Shown here in pieces: positions 1-5,010 of a stretch of DNA of 6,969 nucleotides. A model generated the notes under the pieces. That model made no database searches. It saw only the letters and a list, made by a program, of their open reading frames with translations, and was not told where the DNA came from. A program made the position numbers and the translations under genes. Numbering within the stretch: the stretch's first letter is position 1; every line of letters starts with the position of its first letter. Source of the DNA: Candidatus Adiutrix sp. (GTDB taxonomy: Bacteria; Desulfobacterota; Desulfarculia; Adiutricales; Adiutricaceae); assembly GCA_031283395.1 (NCBI GenBank), contig JAITBV010000176.1, forward strand, positions 1 through 6,969, given 5' to 3'.

Positions 1-5
1 GGTGT

Positions 6-40
6 CCGTCATTCCGGCGAAAGCCGGAATCCATCCAAAT
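6..40 (+). repeat. Palindromic ATTCCGGC repeat (copy 1)
   Basis: ATTCCGGCGAAAGCCGGAAT at 11-30 is an 8-bp stem closed by a GAAA loop, with CCGTC before it and CCATCCAAAT after it. The 35 nt at 6-40 recur identically at 1501-1535, and the core recurs at 5748-5767 and, with a CTTCCG centre, at 6837-6856. It belongs to the family of dispersed intergenic hairpins seen in many proteobacterial genomes. Family assignment is from the pattern only. Confidence 0.85.
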
Positions 41-244
41 TTCTTTCACCTAAATCTTACGCCTAAAACAAATCCAAATATAGCCTTAACTATTTTAAAT
101 CAATATATATTGCTCTAAAGGCCGCCATTAGAACTAATCTCTATTGACCGATCTGGGTTAATTGGAAATCACAGTTTGGAAGCGGGAGCCGCGATTTTTC
201 TGATGACTTCGTTTAGGGGCAAGATATTGTAATGCAATATCCGG
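41..244. other. AT-rich intergenic stretch without a recognisable gene
   Basis: This stretch is much richer in A+T than the rest of the window. It holds a perfect 12-bp palindrome CAATATATATTG (101-112) and a small inverted repeat GATATTG/CAATATC (223-229 and 235-241) just past the stop of the nucleotidyltransferase gene. The second hairpin is not followed by a T-run on the minus strand, so it is not a convincing terminator. A 30-codon minus-strand frame (169-261) starts inside the end of the nucleotidyltransferase gene but resembles nothing I know. Confidence 0.5.
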
Positions 245-574
245 TCACAATGGATCATCATGAGACTGACGTAATTCTTGCCGAACATATATGATATCCC
301 TGTCGTCCCGGATGTGTTCCCTTACAAAATCGTGGAGAAGATGCTCCTCGACGATGTCCACTTTCCGTCCTATGCTCAGTTCGAGATCCCGGTGGAGGCC
401 GAATGTCCGGAATCCGCGCGGCCTGGTGTCGTCATAGGTCAGGATAAGGTCCACATCGCTGTCGGTTTGATTGTCGCCTCGGGCGAATGAACCGAATATT
501 TCGGCCCGGACGACATACGGATGGCGAAACGCAAGCACTTCCCGTATGGTTTTGCTGATTTCCCGCTTATCCAT
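245..574 (-). CDS. MNT-type minimal nucleotidyltransferase (MntA-like), apparently without its HEPN partner
   Basis: This 109-aa protein is a stand-alone minimal nucleotidyltransferase domain. GSFARG (residues 28-33) followed by DSDVDL (38-43) is the family's signature, and D40 and D42 fit the metal-binding aspartates. RKVDIV (70-75) supplies the third acidic position, D73. The length is normal for MntA antitoxins, which in known MNT/HEPN pairs modify (AMPylate) a HEPN toxin RNase encoded next door. Here no HEPN gene is visible on either side. Downstream there is only AT-rich DNA, and upstream is the S24 repressor on the same strand. No strong Shine-Dalgarno sequence precedes the ATG at 574, and no in-frame start lies just upstream. 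Function as an antitoxin is inferred from family only. It could instead be a solitary nucleotidyltransferase or the remnant of a broken pair. Confidence 0.85.
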   Translation of the reverse strand: MDKREISKTIREVLAFRHPYVVRAEIFGSFARGDNQTDSDVDLILTYDDTRPRGFRTFGLHRDLELSIGRKVDIVEEHLLHDFVREHIRDDRDIIYVRQELRQSHDDPL

Positions 575-604
575 TCTTGGCCCGCCATTTGTTGAGAAAG
601 ACTT

Positions 605-633
605 ATTATTATTTGTTTTATGAGAATAGTCAA
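605..633 (-). promoter_or_regulatory. Possible sigma-70 promoter for the nucleotidyltransferase gene
   Basis: On the minus strand TTGACT (628-633) is followed after 17 nt by AATAAT (605-610), about 30 nt before the start codon at 574. The stretch is AT-rich against GC-rich flanks. It suggests the gene has its own promoter rather than relying on read-through from the repressor gene, whose stop lies at 639-641. Confidence 0.45.
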
Positions 634-638
634 GCCGG

Positions 639-1364
639 CTAATTGAACTGCCGCCAGGCCCAGATTATCCGGCCGATGAGTTTGACCTCGTCGGCGGCCT
701 TGACCACCGGGGCGTAGTTTTTGTTTTCCGATTCAATGGAGAGCCAGCGCCCTTTTTCGGCCCAGCGCAGATACTTGGCCGCACATTCGCCGTCATAAAG
801 GTCCCAGCAGAGGACATAGATGGAGCCTTCGCGGAGGCGGCCGAGATCGTTGTGGCTGAGGTCGGCGATGACGATGCCGCCGCTGGCCAGGAGGGGTTCC
901 ATGGAATCCCCGCCCAGGCGGAAGGCCTGGAGCTGGCGGGCGTTCCGGCGGCCCAGGGAGGGGCCGTGGACCACGACGGGGCTGTCCGCGGCCTCGTAGG
1001 TCAGGGGCACGGCCCCGCCGCCGCCGGCGGCCAGGCGCATATCGTCGGAAAAGGGCACCTTGAGAAAACCCTGGGCCAGCATGGCCTGGTCGTCCAAGGG
1101 GGCGGGGAGGGGGGCGGGGCCCGCGGGGGCCGGCAGAAAGGGGGCCAGGGCCCGGCCGTAGGCCGTTCCGGCCCGGGCCAGCATTTTTTCAATGAGTTCC
1201 AGGCTGGGCCGGCGGCGGCCGGAGAGGATGTGGTTGACGGTGCCGGGCACCACCCCGAGGTCCAGGGCGGCCTGGAGCTGGGTGAGGCCCCGGGCCCGGA
1301 TATAGTCCAGGAGCCAGAGGCGGAAGGCCTCGGCGATCTCTTGGCGGGTGGCCAGGGGGGACAT
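639..1364 (-). CDS. S24-family LexA/CI-like phage repressor
   Basis: This 241-aa protein has the two-domain layout of self-cleaving phage repressors. Residues about 14-65 form an XRE-type helix-turn-helix (GLTQLQAALDLGVVPGTVNHILSGRRRPS is the family pattern, 26-54). An Ala/Pro-rich linker covers about 78-92, and a C-terminal S24 peptidase domain follows. The catalytic serine is in GDSMEPLL (S154), and the lysine general base is likely K197 in CAAKYLRW. RLAAGGGG (110-117) offers an Ala-Gly bond (A113-G114) placed like the LexA/CI autocleavage site. GGAGG (1371-1375) sits 6 nt before the ATG at 1364, which fixes the start. The expected role is maintaining lysogeny and being inactivated by RecA after DNA damage. 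The likely operators lie at 1689-1774, unusually far upstream because repeat DNA separates them from the gene. Confidence 0.92.
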   Translation of the reverse strand: MSPLATRQEIAEAFRLWLLDYIRARGLTQLQAALDLGVVPGTVNHILSGRRRPSLELIEKMLARAGTAYGRALAPFLPAPAGPAPLPAPLDDQAMLAQGFLKVPFSDDMRLAAGGGGAVPLTYEAADSPVVVHGPSLGRRNARQLQAFRLGGDSMEPLLASGGIVIADLSHNDLGRLREGSIYVLCWDLYDGECAAKYLRWAEKGRWLSIESENKNYAPVVKAADEVKLIGRIIWAWRQFN

Positions 1365-1449
1365 GGGGCGCCTCCGGGATATAAGGTTACTGGATTGCTT
1401 CGCGGCTATGCTCGGCCTGTGGCCGAAATTTGAATGAAAGAACTAAAGC

Positions 1450-1477
1450 ATGGACCCCGGCTTTCGCCGGGGTGACG
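1450..1477 (+). repeat. Short form (28 nt) of the CCCCGGC palindromic repeat
   Basis: The unit runs from ATGGACC to GGTGACG, with 7-bp arms CCCCGGC/GCCGGGG around TTTC. It equals the 42-nt units at 5770-5811 and 6781-6822 except that those carry an extra 14 nt (GAGGCGCGCCTCTT) in the loop. Confidence 0.8.
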
Positions 1478-1500
1478 GAGATGGTAACGGCCCAGAGCGC

Positions 1501-1535
1501 CCGTCATTCCGGCGAAAGCCGGAATCCATCCAAAT
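1501..1535 (+). repeat. Palindromic ATTCCGGC repeat (copy 2)
   Basis: The 35 nt are identical to 6-40, including the CCATCCAAAT tail, with the 20-bp palindrome at 1506-1525. The two copies form direct repeats flanking the nucleotidyltransferase and repressor genes. Confidence 0.85.
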
Positions 1536-1579
1536 GCCTCATTGTTCTTTATAAGGAGCTTTGCGACGAAGCAATCCAG

Positions 1580-1685
1580 ACTAATAATCGCCTCTTTCAT
1601 CGCGACCCGTCCGCTTCGCCAGCAGCAGGCTCCGCGAACCAAGCAAAAAAGTTGCGCCGCTTCTCTCTTGTCCGCATTTCGATAG
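1580..1685. other. Intergenic stretch, nothing recognised
   Basis: Between the repeat block and the candidate operators I see no gene with coding character. A 26-codon minus-strand frame starting at about 1679 is Arg-rich but has no Shine-Dalgarno sequence or recognisable relative. The base composition shifts to AT-rich towards 1680. Confidence 0.4.
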
Positions 1686-1688
1686 TTT

Positions 1689-1774
1689 ACCACAAATTTC
1701 CTTTTTTGAAACTACAAAATGTATTTTCAGCTTGACTTTTATATTTCTATATTGTAGGCTACAAAATAGAAATA
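1689..1774. promoter_or_regulatory. Candidate repressor operator region with a 33-bp palindrome
   Basis: Arms at 1742-1757 and 1759-1774 form a near-perfect palindrome around G1758, with one mismatched pair and centre TTGTAGGCTACAA. The half-site CTACAAAAT (1759-1767) is repeated exactly at 1712-1720 and loosely at 1689-1697 (ACCACAAAT). The array lies between divergent genes, upstream of the 78-aa gene and on the 5' side of the S24 repressor gene. That is where phage repressor operators occur. Binding by this repressor is inferred. Confidence 0.6.
1732..1760 (+). promoter_or_regulatory. Possible promoter of the 78-aa gene
   Basis: TTGACT (1732-1737) is followed after 17 nt by TAGGCT (1755-1760). 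This is a good -35 and a weak -10, the latter inside the 33-bp palindrome. A protein bound to the palindrome would cover the -10 element. An alternative -10 (TATATT, 1748-1753) is closer to consensus but has no well-spaced -35. Confidence 0.4.
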
Positions 1775-1788
1775 CGAAAGGAGCCACC

Positions 1789-2025
1789 ATGACCGGGATA
1801 CTCTATTTGGCCGAAGGCGGCCGGGGCATAAGCCTGCCGGAACTATATTCCCAACTGAGCGAGGCCTATGACGCGGCCAGCGGGCTCCAGCTTCTGCTGG
1901 GGGAGCTGGCCGAGGACCTGACCGGGGACGGCTACGAGCCGGCCCGCTATCTCATGGCCCGCCTGACCGTGGGCCACGCCCTTAAAGTCATAGACGGCCT
2001 TAGGCCCCTTGACAATATGGTATAA
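1789..2025 (+). CDS. Small hypothetical protein (78 aa)
   Basis: I do not recognise this protein. The start is set by AAAGGAG (1777-1783) 5 nt before the ATG at 1789. The frame stays open 57 nt further upstream, but that extension overlaps the candidate promoter and operator. The protein is acidic to neutral and probably mostly helical, with Leu-rich amphipathic stretches at about 15-42 and 50-70 and no signal peptide or membrane segment. No clear helix-turn-helix is visible. It is the first gene read away from the repressor, where a Cro or early lysogeny gene would lie in many phages. It is followed closely by brnT, whose candidate operator overlaps its last codons. It may be a phage early gene or an accessory member of the toxin-antitoxin locus. 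Neither is shown by sequence. Confidence 0.7.
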   Translation: MTGILYLAEGGRGISLPELYSQLSEAYDAASGLQLLLGELAEDLTGDGYEPARYLMARLTVGHALKVIDGLRPLDNMV

Positions 2026-2038
2026 AATTTATACCATA
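2009..2038 (+). promoter_or_regulatory. Candidate brnTA promoter and BrnA operator
   Basis: TATGGTATAAA (2016-2026) and TTTATACCATA (2028-2038) form a perfect 11-bp inverted repeat around A2027. A consensus TTGACA (2009-2014) with TACCAT (2032-2037) 17 nt later makes a plausible promoter across it. Known BrnA proteins repress their own promoter by binding DNA as ribbon-helix-helix dimers, so autoregulation here is likely. The palindrome overlaps the stop codon (2023-2025) of the upstream gene. Confidence 0.65.
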
Positions 2039-2043
2039 AAAGC

Positions 2044-2307
2044 ATGAAATTCGACCATGACCCTCAAAAAAGCCAGAGCAATAAACTGAAACACGGCCTT
2101 GATTTCGACGAGGCCCGGGCTTTGTGGGAGGACGAACGAGGCTTGGTCATTCCCGCGCACTTTAGGGATGAAGAACGTTTCGCCATGATCGCCCGCCTTG
2201 GCCAAACCTTATGGACGGCGATTTTCACCGAGCGAGGCCAAACCAGGCGGCTCATTTCCTGCCGTCGAGCCCGTAAAGAAGAGGCAGCCCTCTATGAACA
2301 GGAATAA
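2044..2307 (+). CDS. brnT: BrnT family ribonuclease toxin of a type II toxin-antitoxin system
   Basis: At 87 aa this is a full-length BrnT. The family layout is clear: N-terminal FDHDPQKSQSNKLKHGLDFDEA (residues 3-24, with the K/H of KHGLDF), then the central DEERFAMIARLGQTLWTAIFTERG strands (43-66), and the terminal RRLISCRRARKEEAALYE (69-86). BrnT has a RelE-like fold and acts as an RNase that stops growth when free of its antitoxin. No Shine-Dalgarno sequence precedes the ATG. The predicted promoter would start transcription at or next to it, so the message may be leaderless. The gene overlaps brnA by 14 nt, which suggests coupled translation. Conserved residues look intact, so it is probably active. 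It lies between lysis and immunity genes, on the strand opposite the late genes, as expected of an accessory 'moron' operon. Confidence 0.93.
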   Translation: MKFDHDPQKSQSNKLKHGLDFDEARALWEDERGLVIPAHFRDEERFAMIARLGQTLWTAIFTERGQTRRLISCRRARKEEAALYEQE

Positions 2308-2539
2308 GATCAGCGCCGAGGAGTTCGACCGCCTTTTTGATGAAGGGCGGGTTGATATCACCAGGTATCTTGACCTGAAAGCCGCCAGCCGCCCCGGCCG
2401 GGAGATAAAGAGGGTAAATGTCGACTGCCCGGCCCGGATGGTCCCGGCCCCGGAGGAAGAAGCCACCCACCTGGGCGTATCTCGTCAGGCTTTGATCAAA
2501 TTTGTCATGAATTCGCATTTGCGCAATTCCGCGTCCTAG
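2294..2539 (+). CDS. brnA: BrnA family antitoxin (ribbon-helix-helix)
   Basis: This 81-aa protein fits the BrnA/CopG-like antitoxins that begin with a helical toxin-binding part (KISAEEFDRLFDEG, residues 5-18; ITRYLDLKAA, 21-30). They then carry a ribbon-helix-helix DNA-binding half: RVNVDCP (40-46), then LGVSRQALIKF (61-71). The start at 2294 lies inside brnT (14-nt overlap). The open frame extends further upstream but only over brnT. Family members I recall read close to VNVDFP-WMV in the strand and end in a W-x-A-E-R-L helix. Here the strand reads VNVDCPARMV and the tail reads FVMNSHLRNSAS, so the C-terminus looks drifted. It should neutralise BrnT and repress the operon through the palindrome at 2016-2038. 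The convergent holin gene ends 22 nt beyond its stop. Confidence 0.85.
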   Translation: MNRNKISAEEFDRLFDEGRVDITRYLDLKAASRPGREIKRVNVDCPARMVPAPEEEATHLGVSRQALIKFVMNSHLRNSAS

Positions 2540-2561
2540 GCGGCGGCCAACAGTTTCAGCC

Positions 2562-3068
2562 TCATTTTTTTTCCTCGTCATTTTCCAGGATATCATCAAG
2601 GCGGCGGGCGGCCCGGGCCTGGAGCCGCTCGGCGAAGCGCCTGAGAAATGGGGGGACCCGGCCGGTCATTTCCTCGAGGTTGGCCAGGACGCTGCCGGCC
2701 TCCCCGGCCAGGAGCATGGCCACCACTATATCCAAAAGGGGCGGGTGGAAAGCCTGGCGCAGGGCCCCGGCCACGGCCAGGTCCACCAGGCCGACCAACA
2801 GGACGCAGAGGCTGTGGACGAGGAGCTTGACGGTCCACATTTCCAGGCGCCGGCGGGAAAAGGCCCGCCGCCTTAGGGCGGAGGCCAGGCCCACCAGGAG
2901 GTCCAGCAAAAACACCGCGCCGTAGGCCAGAAGGATATGGGGATCCCCGCCGAGCACCCGGTCGTAGAACACGACCGGGGGGGCCAGAAATATCTTGCGT
3001 TCCCAGCCGCAGGCCAGGCGGAAGGCGAACTCCAAACCGGCCCGCCAGGTTTCCTCAAAAGTCAGCAT
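2562..3068 (-). CDS. Phage holin (phage_holin_4 / toxin-secretion holin-like)
   Basis: This 168-aa membrane protein has hydrophobic segments at about 45-64, 79-100 and 108-126. The first two are joined by a strongly basic loop (RRRAFSRRR, 66-74), and the C-terminal tail is charged and ends EEKK. The LLDLLVGLASA pattern in the first segment and the later GEAGSVLANLEEMTGRVPPFLRRF (122-145) match the layout of the phage_holin_4 (Cph1/TcdE-like) family. Holins collect in the inner membrane and open it at a set time, releasing the endolysin to the wall. The start overlaps the end of the amidase gene by 14 nt, and an AAAGG lies 9-10 nt before the ATG. This amidase-then-holin order makes a compact lysis cassette. 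No Rz/Rz1 spanin genes are visible downstream. Confidence 0.8.
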   Translation of the reverse strand: MLTFEETWRAGLEFAFRLACGWERKIFLAPPVVFYDRVLGGDPHILLAYGAVFLLDLLVGLASALRRRAFSRRRLEMWTVKLLVHSLCVLLVGLVDLAVAGALRQAFHPPLLDIVVAMLLAGEAGSVLANLEEMTGRVPPFLRRFAERLQARAARRLDDILENDEEKK

Positions 3069-3489
3069 GGTTCAGCCTTTCAGCTGCGGCCCAGGCGCGC
3101 GCGTCGAAAGAGGGGCATTGTTTTATCACCCCGGGCAGATCCCGGTGGCCGAGGATGTCCGCGCCGGGGAAGGCTTCTTTCAAATCGATCAGCAAACCTT
3201 TCAGGGCCGCCCACTGGGGAGGGCCGAAATTGTTTTCTGCCCGCCCGGCTTCGGAAAGGCCCCCCACCAGGCAGAGGCCGAGGGAGGCCTCGTTATGGCC
3301 GGCCGCGTGGGCCCCGGCCCGGGCCGGGGGGCGGCCGGGTTCGATGGTCCCGTCCCGGCGGATGACGAAGTGGTAGCCGAGGCAGTCGAAGCCCCGGGCC
3401 CGGTGCCAGGCGTCTATTTCTTCGGCCCCTATATCCTCACCGGGCCGGGTGGCCGAGCAGTGGATGACCAGGGCGGTGATCGGGCGCAT
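3055..3489 (-). CDS. N-acetylmuramoyl-L-alanine amidase endolysin (T7 lysozyme-like)
   Basis: This 144-aa protein is a single amidase_2/PGRP domain very close in layout to T7 lysozyme (gp3.5). The expected zinc ligands are H10 (VIHCSAT), H115 (ILGHRD) and C125 (KQCPSFD). Y39 (GYHFVIRRDGTIEPGR) and K123 match the catalytic Tyr and Lys of T7 lysozyme. It should cleave the amide bond between N-acetylmuramic acid and L-alanine in peptidoglycan. There is no signal peptide, so release needs the holin encoded next. AAAGGA (3497-3502) lies 8 nt before the ATG. The tail fibre gene ends 25 nt upstream. Unlike T7 lysozyme, a role in inhibiting a phage RNA polymerase is not expected unless such a polymerase is encoded outside the window. 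Confidence 0.93.
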   Translation of the reverse strand: MRPITALVIHCSATRPGEDIGAEEIDAWHRARGFDCLGYHFVIRRDGTIEPGRPPARAGAHAAGHNEASLGLCLVGGLSEAGRAENNFGPPQWAALKGLLIDLKEAFPGADILGHRDLPGVIKQCPSFDARAWAAAERLNHADF

Positions 3490-3514
3490 AGGCTGTTCCT
3501 TTCAAGAAAAAAGC

Positions 3515-4489
3515 CTAGGCCGTGCGGAGGGCCAGGGCCATCATGAGATAGTTGGCGCCGCTTCCGGCGTGGAGGGTGGAGCCCCCGGCCTTGTCGGCAA
3601 AGGCATAGACGGTGGTATAGCCGAAGTTCGCCCCGCCCGAGCCGACGCGGATGGCGTAGAACCCGCTCCAGGTCCCCCCCGGGGGCAGGACGAGGGCGCT
3701 GGTGGCGTCCGGGCGGACCCACACGGGGCCTATGGAGCCGCCCCCCGGCGCGGCGGGCAGGGCGTGTTTATGGTCGGACCGGGCGAAGGTCACGGCCGTT
3801 CCGTTTTGGGCGGCCTGCCCGAAGGCGGCGGCTCCCTGCCCGCCGAGGTCGGCCGCGGCCGGGAGGGCGGATATATCGGCCTTCCCGGCCAAATCGGCCG
3901 CCAGGGCCGGCCAGGCCGTTTCCAGGGCGTCGGCCCTGCGGCTTAAGGCCTCCAGAAGCTCCGGCACCCCGGCCTGGCCGGGGCCGCTTTCCGAAAGACC
4001 GGCGACGGCCCGGGCGGCCTCCCCGGCCGCTTCTTCGGCTCTCAGGGCCAGGGCGGCCAGGTCGCCATACTGAATAGGCCCGGAAAGGTTGGGCGGGGCC
4101 ACCAGGGCCCGGCTCATCATCTCCCTTAATTCCTGGCAGATCATGGTCAGGATGTCCAGGGCCCGCTCGTGGGTCTCGGCCGGGAACACGTCATGGGGCC
4201 GGTAGTCGATCTCCTGGGTGATATCCATGCGCCGGAGGATGACCAGGCTGAGGCCCGTCCCGGCCTTCCCGCGCCCGGCGGGGGTCAAACTGACCGTGCC
4301 GCCCTGGTCCCGGCCCAGGCCGCCGACAGTGTAGTCCGCCCCCAGGGCCAGATCCGTGACCAGGAAAGAGGCGTCCACCAGGCTGACGATCAGCTCCCCT
4401 TCCTTGAACACTTTGAAGGGAAAGGCGTAATCAACGATGGCGCCCTGCGTGAGGTGCACGGCCTTGGCCAGGGGGGATGAAACGGTCAT
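3515..4489 (-). CDS. Tail fibre protein with T7 gp17-like N-terminal adaptor
   Basis: This is a 324-aa modular fibre. Residues about 10-130 match the podovirus tail-fibre N-terminal domain that attaches the fibre to the tail. A ...DYAFPFKVFKEGELIVSL segment is followed by DYTV (52-55), VSLTPAG (66-72), LVILRRMDITQEIDYRPHDVFPAETHERALD (82-112) and a long helix. Residues about 140-205 are Ala/Glu/Arg-rich helices, probably a coiled-coil stalk. SDHKHALP (238-245) is the His-containing motif common in trimeric fibres, and a Gly-rich tip domain follows (about 248-324). The tip should bind the host surface and set host range. It is short next to T7 gp17 (about 550 aa). GGAG lies 8 nt before the ATG, and only 3 nt separate it from the stop of the preceding gene. 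No chaperone or receptor-binding accessory gene follows. Confidence 0.85.
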   Translation of the reverse strand: MTVSSPLAKAVHLTQGAIVDYAFPFKVFKEGELIVSLVDASFLVTDLALGADYTVGGLGRDQGGTVSLTPAGRGKAGTGLSLVILRRMDITQEIDYRPHDVFPAETHERALDILTMICQELREMMSRALVAPPNLSGPIQYGDLAALALRAEEAAGEAARAVAGLSESGPGQAGVPELLEALSRRADALETAWPALAADLAGKADISALPAAADLGGQGAAAFGQAAQNGTAVTFARSDHKHALPAAPGGGSIGPVWVRPDATSALVLPPGGTWSGFYAIRVGSGGANFGYTTVYAFADKAGGSTLHAGSGANYLMMALALRTA

Positions 4490-4492
4490 GGT

Positions 4493-4972
4493 CTAAACTC
4501 CGGAATATATTTTATTGACGCCCCCGGCCAGGCTGCCGATGCCGCCCAGCGCGGCCCCCAGCCTGGCCCGGGAGGCCTGGCTCCGGGCCAGCGAGGCCCG
4601 GTTGGCCAGATCGGCCGACTCAAAGAGGTAACCCTGTTTTTTCAAATCCGCATTAAACTGCACCTGAAAGGCGTCATCCCTGGCCTTCCGTTCGGTCTCC
4701 TCCCGCAGCAACCGGCCGGTGGCGCTTTCCAGCACGCCCCCCTGGGCCAGGGCCGCCCGCTGCCGGCCGAGCTGCTTGATCCAGTCCCGGGCCGTCCGGG
4801 ACGCGTCTATCTGGCCCTGGCTTTCGGCTATCCGGGCGCCCAGGGCCGCCTGCCGGGAGTTGGCCTCGGCGGCCTTGGCCTGGTTCTCGGCACTGGCCGC
4901 CTGGGCCAGACCCGAAGAAACGGCCTGGACCGCGCCGGCCACGGCCGCCGCTATCATCAACCCTTGCGGCAT
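4493..4972 (-). CDS. Internal virion (ejection) protein, T7 gp14-like
   Basis: This 159-aa protein has a hydrophobic Ala/Gly-rich N-terminus (MIAAAVAGAVQAVSSGLA, residues 6-23). A long Ala/Gln/Arg-rich helix follows (about 25-70), then the family-like GRQRAALAQGGVLESATGRLLREE (69-92). The rest is a second helical part with YLFESADLANRASLARSQA, ending in a Gly-rich segment. This is the pattern of podovirus virion core proteins of the gp14 type. These are ejected with the DNA and insert in the outer membrane to start a trans-envelope channel. AGGGG (4984-4988 region) precedes the ATG inside an 11-codon mini-ORF. In T7, gp14 works with gp15 and gp16. Neither is found next to this gene, so the channel would have to be built from proteins encoded elsewhere or be simplified. 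Family call is from layout, not from a search. Confidence 0.75.
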   Translation of the reverse strand: MPQGLMIAAAVAGAVQAVSSGLAQAASAENQAKAAEANSRQAALGARIAESQGQIDASRTARDWIKQLGRQRAALAQGGVLESATGRLLREETERKARDDAFQVQFNADLKKQGYLFESADLANRASLARSQASRARLGAALGGIGSLAGGVNKIYSGV

Positions 4973-4974
4973 TT

Positions 4975-5010
4975 TTATATTTCCCCTAAAGCGGGCTCGT
5001 ATTCATACAT
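4975..5010 (-). CDS. 11-codon mini-ORF linking the adaptor and gp14-like genes
   Basis: The stop codon of the tail adaptor gene and this ATG share a base (TAATG, 5008-5012), and GGGGAGG lies 6 nt before the ATG. The frame reads MYEYEPALGEI and stops 2 nt before the start of the next gene. The strong ribosome site and tight spacing suggest it is translated. Its main job may be to carry ribosomes to the next gene. It could also be the scar of a deleted gene. Confidence 0.4.
   Translation of the reverse strand: MYEYEPALGEI

Larger units (their letters stand above)
1390..1579. repeat. Composite repeat block bounded by 13-bp inverted repeats (MITE-like)
   Basis: CTGGATTGCTTCG at 1390-1402 recurs inverted at 1567-1579. 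Inside lie two GC-rich hairpin units: ATGGACC-type with CCCCGGC/GCCGGGG arms (1455-1461 and 1466-1472, unit 1450-1477), and ATTCCGGC-type (palindrome 1506-1525). Frames crossing the block translate the repeats and are not credible genes. No clear target-site duplication is visible beside the 13-bp ends, so a mobile origin is inferred from the arrangement only. Confidence 0.6.

Noticed and set aside
1..40. Prophage attachment site at the left edge
   Set aside because: There is no integrase or tRNA nearby, and the only repeat present is a dispersed family member that recurs inside the region.
852..1433. Long plus-strand open frame (193 codons) opposite the repressor gene
   Set aside because: It is Gly/Ala-rich and arises from GC-rich third positions of the S24 repressor, which has clear motifs, a good ribosome site and catalytic residues on the other strand.
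1601..1679. A 26-codon Arg-rich minus-strand frame
   Set aside because: It has no ribosome site, no recognisable relative, and lies next to repeat DNA.
1406..1735. Overlapping frames on both strands containing phrases such as PAFAGMT and RHSGESRNP
   Set aside because: These are translations of the palindromic repeats, a common source of spurious small proteins.
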